Part shown: piece by piece, positions 57,601 to 64,000 of the stretch | How the letters are laid out: each line of letters opens with the position of its first letter | Numbering within the stretch: position 1 is the stretch's first letter | Assembly (NCBI GenBank): GCA_951230915.1 | Contig: OX579637.1 | Span: 30,194,001-30,258,000 of the forward strand | Length of the DNA stretch: 64,000 nt | Direction: 5' to 3' | Origin: Antitrichia curtipendula | Taxonomy: Eukaryota > Streptophyta > Bryopsida > Hypnales > Leucodontaceae | Position numbers and translations under genes: made by a program | Notes under the pieces: generated by a model | What the model was told of the DNA's origin: nothing | The model's input: the letters and a program-made list of their open reading frames with translations, nothing else | Databases searched by the model: none

Positions 57601-60060
57601 CAAATATTTAAATCTATGAGAATATTTCATTTGTGCGTAATTTTCATCCATCTCCACGTGAAGCAAAAAAAATATGGAATAAACTTGGGCCTGTAGTTTA
57701 ATGGCTCCCTACATCAAATGTCATGGAATTTGATTTGGGAAGGCACTTGAACGAATTTGCAGAAGTTGCAAATACCCCCAAGTATTTAAATCCATGAGAT
57801 TAATTCAATTTGTGCGTAATTTTCATATATCTCCACGTGAATCAAGAAAAATATGGAATAAAGCCGGGTCTATAGTTTAATGGCTCGCTACATCAAATGT
57901 CATGGAATTCGATTTGGAAAGACACTTGAACAAATTTGTGGAGGTTGCAAATACCTTCAAATATTTAAATCCATGAGAATAATTCATTTGTGCGTAATTT
58001 TCATACATCTCCACATGAATCGAAAAAAATATGGAATAAACTTGGGCCTGTACTTTAATGATTCCCTACATCAAATGTCATGGAATTTGATTTGGGAAGG
58101 CACTTGAACAAATCTGTGGAAGTTGCAAATACCTTCAAATATTTAAATCCATGAGAATATTTTATTTGTGCGTAATCTTCATCCATCTCCACGTGAATCA
58201 AAAAAATGTGGAATAAAACTAGGTTTGTAGTTTAATGGCTCCCTACATCAAATGTCATGGGATTTGATTTGGAAAGGCACTTGAACAAATTTGTGGAAGT
58301 TGCAAATACCCTCAAATATTTAAATCCATGAGAATATTTCATTTGCACATAATTTTCATCCATCTCCATGTGAATCAGAAAAATGTGGAATAAAACTGGG
58401 TTTGTAGTTTAATGGCTCCCTACATCAAATGTCTGGGAATTTGATTTGGAAAATCACTTGAACAAATTTGTGGAAGTTGCAAATACCTTCAAATATTTAA
58501 ATCCTTGAGAATATTTCATTTGTGCGTAATCTTCATCCATCTCCACGTGAATCGAAAAAATATGGAATAAAGTCGGGTCTGGAGTTTAATAGCTCCCTAC
58601 ATCAAATGTCATGGAATTTGATTTGGAAAGGCACTTGAACGAATTTGCAGAAGTTGCAAATACCCCCAAGTATTTAAATCCATGAGATTAATTCAATTTG
58701 TGCGTAATTTTTATACATCTCCACGTGAATCAAGGAAAATATGGAATTAAGCCGGGTCTCTGGTTTAATGGCTCGCTACATCAAATGTCATGGAATTCGA
58801 TTTGGAAAGACACTTGAACAAATTTGTGGAGGTTGCAAATACCTTCAAATATTTAAATCCATGAGAATAATTCATTTGTGCGTAATTTTCATACATCTCC
58901 ACATGAATCGAAAAAAATATGGAATAAACTTGGGCCTGTACTTTAATGACTCCCTACATCAAATGTCATGGAATTTGATTTGGGAAGGCACATGAACAAA
59001 TTTTTAGAAGTTGCAAATAACCTCAAATAATTAAATCCATGAGAATAATTCATTTCTGCGTAATTTTCATCCATCTCCACGTGAATCGAAAAAATGTGGA
59101 ATAAAGTTGGGTCTGGAGTTTAATAGCTCCCTACATCAAATGTCATGGAATTTGATTTGGAAAGGCACTTGAACAAATTTGTGGAAGTTGCAAATACCCT
59201 CAAATATTTAAATCCATGAGAATATTTCATTTGTGCGTAATCTTCATCCATCTCTACGTGAATCAAAAAAATGTGGAATAAAACTGGGTTTGTAGTTTAA
59301 TGGCTCCCTACATCAAATGTCATGGAATTTGATTTGGAAAGGCACTTGAACAAATTTGTGGAAGTTGCAAATACCTTCAAATATTTAAATCCATGAGAAT
59401 ATTTCATTTGTGCGTAATTTTCATGCATCTCCACGTGAATCAAAAAAATGTGGAATAAAGTCGGGTCTGGAGTTTAATAGCTCCCTACATCAAATGTCAT
59501 GGAATTTGATTTGGAAAGGCACTTGAACAAATTTGTGGAAGTTGCAAATACCCTCAAATATTTAAATCCATGAGAATATTTCATTTGTGCGTAATCTTCA
59601 TCCATCTCCACGTGAATCGAAAAAATGTGGAATAAAACTGGGTTTGTAGTTTAATGGCTCCCTACATCAAATGTCAGGGAATTTGATTTGGAAAATCACT
59701 TGAACAAATTTGTGGAAGTTGCAAGTACCTTCAAATATTTAAATCCATGAGAATATTTCATTTGTGCGTAATTTTCATGCATCTCCACGTGAATCCAAAA
59801 AAATATGGAATAAACTTGGGTCTGTAGTTTAATGGCTCTCTACATCAAATGTCATGAAATTTGATTTGGGGAGGCACTTGAACAAATTTGTCGAAGTTGC
59901 AAATACCCCCAAATATTTAAATCCATGAGCATATTTCATTTCTGCGTAATTTTCATACATCTCCACGTGAATCAATAAAAATATGGAGTAAAACCGGGTC
60001 TGTAGTTTAATGGCTCCCTACATCAAATGTCATGGAATTTGATTTGGGAAGGCATTTGAA
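54666..60060 (+). repeat. Terminal satellite segment, B-like
   Basis: Monomers here match parts of B without following its full order. TTTAATAACTCCC near 55,565 matches 13,744, 18,014 and 47,381. GGAGGTTGCAAATACC near 57,940 and 58,828 matches about 11,494 and 44,954. Towards the right end monomers with GTGGAATAAAACTGGGTTTG dominate. There is no non-satellite sequence and no gene. Confidence 0.8.
57753..59000 (+). repeat. Partial 5-mer duplication (888 bp) near the array end
   Basis: GAATTTGCAGAAGTTGC followed by the GAGATTAATTCAATTTG and GGAGGTTGCAAATACC monomers occurs at about 57,753 and 58,641. The second copy carries extra changes (GGAATTAAGCCGGGTCTCTGG), so it has drifted further than the young duplications in B. 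Confidence 0.75.
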
Positions 60061-60470
60061 CCAAATTGTGGAAGTTGCATATACCCTGAAGTATTTGAAT
60101 CCATGGAAATATTTAATTTGTTCGTAATTCCAACCCACTTTCACGTGAATCATAAAAGTTTTGGAATAAAATTGGGCCTAAGTATACTTTTTTGGCTCCC
60201 TACATGAAATGGTGTAGAATTTAATATTAGAAATTTCTTGAAGAATGGATGGATGTTTATAGTTCTTTGAAATCTTTGAATTCACAATAATATGTTGTTT
60301 ATGTCTAATTTTAGTCTATTCTTGTGTCTATTAAAATAATTTGCAATGTAACTTTTTAGGCATTTATATTACATATTAAGGGCTACTTGTACCATGAAAA
60401 GTCATAGTATTTAATTGTGGAAGAGCTTTCAAATTTATTTTTAAATTGCATTGACATTTAATTGAAAACT
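60061..60470 (+). repeat. Decayed array edge, diverged satellite monomers
   Basis: The last well-conserved monomer ends near 60,060-60,100. The next one, to about 60,240, is clearly degenerate: GTATTTGAATCC for GTATTTAAATCC, CACTTTCACGTGAATCATAAAAG, CCCTACATGAAATGG. Beyond it, CTTGAAGAATGGATG...TCTTTGAATTCACAATAATATG aligns with the second half of a monomer. GTCATAGTATTTAATTGTGG near 60,401 aligns with GTCATGGAATTTGATTTGGG of the consensus. Divergence rises outward, as expected where unequal exchange no longer homogenises the edge. Confidence 0.8.
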
Positions 60471-61320
60471 AGAGCAAATATGAATCATCTCTAAATCCTA
60501 TATGTTGAAGACATTTTGCAACTTCAACTTCTTTTTTCTAGTTTGTATTTTTATAAAGTCCTTTGTTAACTTTTTGAATGACAATTTTTTGAACAAAAGA
60601 ATATTAAGATTTTGTTTTTTATATAGAATCCTAGCACATTCTTTAAAATAATTAAGGTATATACTTTTGGGTTTTCATTGTGGACCGTAAAATCCCCTAA
60701 TTATCCATGAAAATTAGATTATAAAATCATAACATGCAATAAATAATGTACTATTTCTATGAAATATGTGGATGCATGTTGAAATTTAGAGCATTAGTGG
60801 AACATGTAACTCTTTTCTTGTGCCACAGTACTAGGAAGTTTAATAAAATCTAACAAAATTCTTGTTTTGAGTGGTTCATGTTAACTTTTTGATAATAACT
60901 ATTTTGCGCTGTTGTTTTAGTACTCAATACACTATTATGAAAATCACTGATTTCAGAGTACTATCTTTGTTTTAGCATATTCACAATCAATGATTAGAAT
61001 CTTTCATCCCATGTGAGTTTGTAAGTGGTATTGTTGTGTTTTATTCACCAAGTATGCAATCATCTTACATCTCTGTTTGTCTATACCTTAAAGTGATAAT
61101 GTTTTTTTTTATTCACCTAAGCAATCATCTTACATCTCTATTTGTCTGTAACTTAGAGTGATATTATTGCGGTTTATGAGTAACCTAAGTGATTAATAAG
61201 ATGTATACTTTAAATTTTTATGGTTATTCTTGATTTTTTTCCATATATGTTAAAAGAATGCACGTTATTTTGTCAATTTAGACTAAAGCCTAAGAATCTT
61301 AAAAAATGTCATCATTCATT
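60471..61320. other. AT-rich flank without a gene
   Basis: No convincing open frame, RNA gene or mobile-element signature. The sequence is AT-rich with runs of T and scattered satellite-like words that I could not align with confidence. It holds one 65-bp tandem duplication, listed separately. It separates the decayed array edge from the GC-rich leader that starts at about 61,380. Confidence 0.7.
61025..61155 (+). repeat. 65-bp imperfect tandem duplication
   Basis: GCAATCATCTTACATCTCTGTTTGTCTATACCTTAAAGTGATAAT at 61,056 recurs, slightly changed, at 61,121, each preceded by TTATTCACC. The pitch is 65 bp. Confidence 0.8.
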
Positions 61321-61478
61321 TGTAGGTGAACATGAAAACTTTGGCAATTACTAAAAAGAAAAAAGGAAAAAGGAAAAAACGGAACTACCCTCTTACCTTG
61401 TGCGACTTTGGGGGGCTTACCCATGGAATTAGGGTCTTCTTCGCCGCGGTCATAGGTCGTCTCTCCCACCTGCCACCA

Positions 61479-61622
61479 ACGTCTGCGCTTCTTCGCCCTC
61501 GTCGTCATCCCCCCTCCTCCGCGCTGGTGTGCATCGTCCGGGTACTGGGGTTACGTCTGCGCGCCACTTCTTCTCCCTCGTCGTCGTCGTCCCCGGTCCT
61601 CCGCTGATGTGTATCCTCCGGG
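61479..61622 (+). repeat. 74-bp imperfect tandem duplication in the GC-rich leader
   Basis: ACGTCTGCGC ... TTCTTC(G/T)CCCTCGTCGTC ... CCTCCGC ... GATGTGTATCCTCCGGG appears twice, starting at 61,479 and 61,553. The second copy has an extra GCCAC and an expanded TCG run. It lies in the probable 5' untranslated leader of the candidate gene. Confidence 0.75.
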
Positions 61623-61645
61623 ATTATGGAATTGTGCACACATTT

Positions 61646-61654
61646 TTAGGGTTT
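61646..61654 (+). promoter_or_regulatory. Telo-box-like TTAGGGTTT motif
   Basis: AGGGTTT here matches the plant telo-box, commonly found near transcription starts of housekeeping and translation-related genes. It lies 61 bp before the candidate start codon. I see no certain TATA box, so the transcription start is not placed. Confidence 0.35.
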
Positions 61655-61714
61655 CGAAGATAGGAGGGAGTGCGGAGATCAGGCGACGGAGTTGGAGCAC
61701 GGCGACGGAGTTCT

Positions 61715-61772
61715 ATGCGTTGCAACTGTTGCGTGGTTCTTTGCGACGGGAGGTTCAGCCTTCAGGAAGCAG
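61715..61772 (+). CDS. Candidate first coding exon, unknown protein
   Basis: An ATG at 61,715 opens 19 codons (beginning MRCNCCVVLCDG, four cysteines in the first ten residues) and one extra base, then meets CAG/GTAATG, a good 5' splice site. The GC-rich, CTC/TCG-rich leader before it resembles a plant 5' untranslated region. Splicing to 62,919 joins G with TG into a valine codon and keeps the frame open, and splicing exon 2 to 63,153 keeps it open again. This three-way agreement is the main support. Earlier upstream ATGs exist (for example in ATGTGTATCC near 61,607) and would be short upstream frames. The protein is not recognised. It may be non-coding RNA or a relic instead. Confidence 0.35.
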
Positions 61773-61982
61773 GTAATGCAATGTTTTTGAGGTTATAGGA
61801 GTTGGTGTTTGAGTGAGGTTGGAGCTTGTAGCCAGTTTGGGCTTAGGTTTTCCCTTGCGATGATCTGCATCTTTTGACGTGTGCTTGGAATTCGGTATTC
61901 GGCTTTCAAGTGCCTGGAATTCGGTATTTAAGTGTTTGTTTGTTTTTGTTTTTGAGTGAGGTCTGTACAACTGCTTTTTAAA

Positions 61983-62260
61983 AACTGAATGGCCCGTGTG
62001 CTTTACAATTTGAAGTTAATGAGCTTTAGTGCCGAGCTTAGGGTTTAGGTTTAGCTGTCCACTGGAAACGGCGTTTTCCAATGAGCTTTAGTGCCGAGCT
62101 TTAGTGCTTTCTCATTTTGTTTAGCTGTGCAATGGGAACTGCGGTTTTGAAACTGCATTGCCCATTGTTCTTCATAATTTGAAGTCAGTGAGTTTTAATG
62201 GTGACCTTGAACGCCGAGTGAGCTTTAACGTTGACCTTGAATGCCGAGCCTTATCGTTGC
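61983..62260 (+). repeat. 168-bp imperfect tandem duplication
   Basis: AACTGAATGGCCCGTGTGCTTTACAATTTGAAGTTAATGAG at 61,983 recurs as AACTGCATTGCCCATTGTTCTTCATAATTTGAAGTCAGTGAG at 62,151. Both are followed by a word ending in GCCGAG. A shorter echo, GAGCTTTAGTGCCGAGCTT, is repeated within the first unit (about 62,020 and 62,082). Confidence 0.65.
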
Positions 62261-62431
62261 ACTTACTGGAATGGAAACTCTTAAATGACCAATTTCCATT
62301 TGAAAATGTCTTTGAAATCCAGGAGCTAGAACATGCGTGGAAGAATTAGTTGCGTGCTGTAGACATTACAAGTTCAGGAAGGGTGCATTCCGTTTCCTTG
62401 AAATTTTGCATTTGTCGTTCGGATGTACTGT

Positions 62432-62566
62432 ATACTAGTTTGTTGTTTGAATTACTAAATCGGCAGTTTCTTGATCGAATGAAAAGCAACACTGTACACT
62501 GGTTTGTTGTTTTTTGTTGTTTGAATTACTAAATCGGTAGTTTTTTGATTGAATGGAAAGCAACAC
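62432..62566 (+). repeat. 74-bp imperfect tandem duplication
   Basis: GAATTACTAAATCGGCAGTTTCTTGATCGAATGAAAAGCAACAC ends at 62,492 and recurs, with a longer TTGTT run, ending at 62,566. The pitch is 74 bp. It lies inside the candidate intron. Confidence 0.8.
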
Positions 62567-62918
62567 GACACTAGCAAGCTAGTCGTGGTTCGGTTTGTGT
62601 GTTGTATGTGAGGAAGTTTGCTGTCGATCTGAGTTGCTGGTTTGTTGATTGGATGTGTATTAGTTTTGGCCGGGTTGTTGTTTGGATCGATCGTGAGTAG
62701 TGGATCGAATGTGAGTAGTTTCTGTCGGTGTTTTGGGTTGAAGGATTGAACGTGAACTTGTCGAGCCTTTCTGATCCGACGAAACAAGTATGGATGGACC
62801 CTCTCTCCAGGGCACCCTCCCAGTGGTCTGAGATTTTTGGTTGTCTCAATACTTACGTACAGTGTTTGTGGTTGATGCAGGGAACTATAAATTCCTTTCT
62901 GCCCCGGAATTTCCACAG

Positions 62919-62978
62919 TGATACCAAAACCAGAAGGAGATTATCAAATACATCCAGAGTCCTGCCAGGACAGTGAAG
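62919..62978 (+). CDS. Candidate second coding exon, unknown protein
   Basis: Bounded by TTTCCACAG and the strong donor GAAG/GTGAGC. Read from the phase left by the first candidate exon it gives IPKPEGDYQIHPESCQDSE, with codon use and composition that look protein-coding. The other two frames contain stops. Length is 60 nt with phase 1 at its end. If the upstream acceptor at 62,880 is used, a longer exon with a premature TGA results. That frame reads NYKFLSAPEFPQ, then TGA, and continues open afterwards, so the locus could also be a pseudogene broken by one stop. Family unknown. Confidence 0.35.
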
Positions 62979-63010
62979 GTGAGCACCATCTCAACTGGTT
63001 TGAGGTTTGA

Positions 63011-63064
63011 GGTCGGCATTAGTTTAGGTCGGATTCAGTTTAGGTTGGATCCAGTTTAGGTCGA
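63011..63064 (+). repeat. Three 16-bp units carrying TTAGGTCG half-sites
   Basis: GGTCGGCATTAGTTTA, GGTCGGATTCAGTTTA and GGTTGGATCCAGTTTA lie end to end at 63,011-63,058, then a partial GGTCGACT. Across unit joints the word TTTAGGT(C/T)G recurs at 16-bp spacing (63,024, 63,040, 63,056). This is one arm of the palindrome repeated downstream from 63,113. Confidence 0.85.
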
Positions 63065-63152
63065 CTGCACCCTTTAAAATATATATACAAGATTCAAACA
63101 TCAAATATCCACTTAGGTCGACTCGAGCTAAATGATAAAACTCAAAATGAAG

Positions 63153-63211
63153 ACCACGGAAACACCCACAAGAAGCCACGTTTGAAGCGGAGTACGAGAG
63201 ATACCACCCCA
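63153..63211 (+). CDS. Candidate third coding exon, basic low-complexity segment
   Basis: Follows a possible acceptor ATGAAG at 63,152 and continues the frame of the second candidate exon. It encodes a basic, threonine-rich stretch beginning HGNTHKKPRLKRSTRDTTP. The same frame is open for 91 codons (63,044-63,316) and passes through two palindromes. The exon may therefore be longer, or end at CCA/GTTAGG (63,212), where the palindrome at 63,213 would lie in a 37-nt intron ending GAACAG at 63,248. After that acceptor the frame reads TRYTRLKATTQAGKQFQILN, also coding-like. The exact structure cannot be settled from sequence alone. Confidence 0.25.
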
Positions 63212-63400
63212 GTTAGGTCGAGTCGACCTAAACCGTCCACCAGAACAGACAAGGTACACGCGACTCAAAGCCACCACTCAAGCCGGGAAACAATTCCAAA
63301 TCCTGAACACCTTATTTAGATCGAACCGACCTAAATGCCAACACTCACTGGGTCAATTAGCGTAGAAACACGACAAACCCAAGAAGACAGTAAAGAGTAG

Positions 63401-63535
63401 CAACTTGTAGAATTAGGTCGATTCGACCTAAACCGGGGGCTCCTGTTCAACGAGGACCAGTCAACCTACACCGTAACCTTCACGGAGCAAAAGAGCGTCC
63501 AGAATGTCGATAATGAATATAGGGGCAGACGCGGG
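63401..63535 (+). CDS. Open block with coding character, possible exon
   Basis: A 45-codon open frame without ATG lies between TAG (63,398) and TAA (63,536). From 63,440 it reads LLFNEDQSTYTVTFTEQKS, an alternating polar and hydrophobic pattern typical of a beta strand. It resembles NDTYYSVSFEEKI near the end of the open frame at 63,769, which hints that both belong to one protein or to repeated domains. The frame crosses the palindrome at 63,413. I cannot assign a family. Confidence 0.3.
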
Positions 63536-63691
63536 TAACTTCAAAAATATCGGCAGATCACATACCTCCGCGTACGATGAAATTGACAAACCATACCTTG
63601 TAAGAGACCTTTAGATCGACTCGAGCTAAATGTATACAACTAATGCAGAGTAAAGATGACAATTTCCTAAACCACACCTTCAAAAAACAAA
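63513..63691 (+). CDS. Candidate coding blocks around a 49-nt intron with a palindrome
   Basis: An ATG at 63,513 opens 29 codons (including SAYDEIDKPYL) to 63,599, where CTT/GTAAGA forms a good donor. An ACTAAT branch-like word and the acceptor ATGCAG at 63,648 close a 49-nt interval that contains the palindrome at 63,611. Joining keeps phase 0 and gives SKDDNFLNHTFKKQ up to 63,691. There AAA/GTAAAC begins a 76-nt interval holding the palindrome at 63,713. It ends CTAAC...GACAG at 63,767. Unspliced, the first block meets TAG at 63,612, inside the palindrome. Such introns are short for plants, so this remains a hypothesis. Confidence 0.3.
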
Positions 63692-63768
63692 GTAAACCAT
63701 GTCGTCTCTGTATTAGGTCGACTTGAGCTAATATATGCATACACTAACAATATCGTCCACATGACAGG

Positions 63769-64000
63769 ATGGAGGAACAAATACCAAGACTTGAGTCGTT
63801 CTTCAAGAGATGTGATGTCACTCGAGATGAGGAGGATGGAGATGACATCGACAACGACGGAGAGTACTGGGAGTTCTTGAACCTTGAAAAGATGGACAAC
63901 TGGAGCCTCAGGATGATACCGTTCAAAAACCTGATATGCTTCTCATACAAGTACAAAGACAATGACACATACTACTCCGTCTCCTTCGAAGAAAAAATCA
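63769..64000 (+). CDS. Acidic open reading frame, truncated by the window edge
   Basis: ATG at 63,769 opens 77 codons with no stop before the last base, so the 3' end is missing. The N-terminus (MEEQIPRLESFFKRCDV) is followed at about residues 19-33 by a run rich in Asp and Glu (DEEDGDDIDNDGEYWEF). A mixed stretch with Trp, Tyr and Phe follows, ending NDTYYSVSFEEKI. No signal peptide or membrane segment is visible. An in-frame TAA at 63,745 lies upstream. The ATG is two bases after a possible acceptor (CTAAC branch word, then GACAG), so it may be an internal exon instead of a gene start. The opposite strand also has an open frame, but it is Ser/Leu-rich and looks like a shadow. Family not recognised. 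Confidence 0.45.
   Translation, partial: MEEQIPRLESFFKRCDVTRDEEDGDDIDNDGEYWEFLNLEKMDNWSLRMIPFKNLICFSYKYKDNDTYYSVSFEEKI

Larger units (their letters stand above)
1..60240 (+). repeat. 178-bp satellite array, about 338 monomers, head to tail
   Basis: The same block of about 178 bp recurs without interruption from the first base to about 60,240. Landmarks such as TACATCAAATGTCATGG, GTTGCAAATAC, TTTAAATCCATGAGAAT, GCGTAATTTTCAT, CACGTGAATC and an A-tract followed by ATGGAATAAA occur once per monomer, in the same order and on the same strand. Successive equivalent positions (2718, 2896, 3074) are exactly 178 apart; other monomers are 177-179, mostly from A-tract length. I saw no inverted monomer and no inserted transposon. 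The size equals one nucleosome repeat and is typical of plant and animal centromeric satellites, so a centromeric role is likely but not shown. The family itself is not recognised. Confidence 0.97.
61773..62918 (+). other. Candidate first intron, about 1.1 kb
   Basis: Starts GTAATG and ends in a pyrimidine-rich tract followed by TTTCCACAG at 62,918. An alternative acceptor, TTGATGCAG, ends at 62,880; using it brings a TGA after 12 codons. The interval holds two small tandem duplications and CTTAGGGTTTAGGTTTAG at 62,037-62,054, which resembles plant telomere repeat. Several short open frames on both strands here look fortuitous. Confidence 0.4.
63113..63731. repeat. Six 19-bp palindromes on a 100-bp pitch
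   Basis: Consensus TTAGGTCGANTCGACCTAA. Copies start at 63,113, 63,213, 63,316, 63,413, 63,611 and 63,713. Those at 63,213 and 63,413 are perfect around a central base, and the others have one or two arm mismatches (often CTCGAGCTAA or TTAGATCGA). Gaps are 100, 103, 97, 198 and 102 bp; the slot at about 63,513 is empty apart from GTCGA at 63,506-63,510. Sequence between copies is not repeated, so only the palindrome and its spacing are conserved. Function is unknown. It could be a protein-binding array, remnants of short inserted elements, or part of short introns. Confidence 0.85.

Noticed and set aside
873..58995. Dozens of 60-97 codon open frames on the + strand inside the array (MAPYIKCHGIRFGK type)
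   Set aside because: All are the same stretch of satellite read in one frame, cut off when the 178-bp period shifts the frame. No initiation context or domain, and variation is spread over all codon positions.
1..60240. CRISPR array
   Set aside because: Repeats are 178 bp and directly adjacent, with no unique spacers. The setting is eukaryotic.
60471..61320. Possible transposon between array and gene
   Set aside because: No terminal repeats, target-site duplication or protein remnant could be found. AT-richness alone is not evidence.
61299..61607. Overlapping open frames on both strands at the GC-rich leader (69 and 93 codons)
   Set aside because: Composition-driven: a Lys-rich then Arg/Ser/Pro-rich sequence from A-rich and CTC/TCG-rich DNA. 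Better explained as promoter and untranslated leader.
62455..62916. Minus-strand 153-codon open frame, the longest in the window
   Set aside because: It lies across the candidate intron and exon on the other strand, includes the 74-bp duplication, and encodes a low-complexity Thr/Asn/Pro/Lys mixture with no recognisable domain. Most likely fortuitous.
62728..62976. Plus-strand 82-codon open frame
   Set aside because: It would read through the strong acceptor tracts at 62,880 and 62,918 and stops just before the donor. It looks like intron read-through and has no recognisable domain.
63558..63740. Minus-strand 60-codon frame over two palindromes
   Set aside because: Crosses two palindromes and two splice-like intervals and shows no domain. 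The + strand reading explains the region better.
63744..63968. Minus-strand 74-codon Ser/Leu-rich frame
   Set aside because: Mirror of the acidic + strand frame (GAT/GAG codons read backwards give Ser and Leu). The + strand frame has the better composition.

Overview
This window looks like eukaryotic, probably plant, pericentromeric or centromeric DNA. About 94 % of it (1 to roughly 60,240) is one uninterrupted head-to-tail satellite array with a monomer of about 178 bp, and the array continues past the left edge of the window. The plant assignment is inference. It rests on the nucleosome-sized satellite, telo-box type AGGGTTT motifs, a stretch of plant-type telomere-like sequence in a candidate intron, and a GC-rich 5' leader with GT/AG splice-like signals beside the array. 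I do not recognise the satellite family or the species.

The array is not a simple monomer string. Private variants that recur together show a very large nested organisation. A block A (about 1.65-8.26 kb) and a block B (about 8.26-23.89 kb) are followed by a second, rearranged copy, A' (about 23.89-41.55 kb) and B' (about 41.55-54.67 kb), then a further B-like tail to about 60.06 kb. Within these blocks smaller multimers are duplicated again: 3-, 4-, 5-, 6-, 7-, 11-, 22- and 24-monomer units. A' is more than twice as long as A because of such local amplification. The right edge decays gradually, and two heavily diverged monomers can still be followed to about 60,470.

From 60,470 to 61,320 the sequence is AT-rich with no gene. 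From about 61,330 composition changes sharply to a GC-rich leader with a telo-box, then a possible first coding exon, an intron of about 1.1 kb carrying small tandem duplications, and a possible second exon. The last kilobase holds the most unusual feature: six copies of a 19-bp palindrome (consensus TTAGGTCGANTCGACCTAA) on a 100-bp pitch from 63,113 to 63,731, preceded by three 16-bp units that each carry a half-site. The stretches between palindromes have coding character. At least two palindromes sit inside sequences that look like very short introns (about 49 and 76 nt). An acidic open reading frame starts at 63,769 and runs off the right edge.

No rRNA, tRNA, CRISPR array, transposase, reverse transcriptase or other recognisable mobile-element gene was seen. 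The many short open frames inside the satellite are by-products of the repeat. All gene calls at the right end are tentative.
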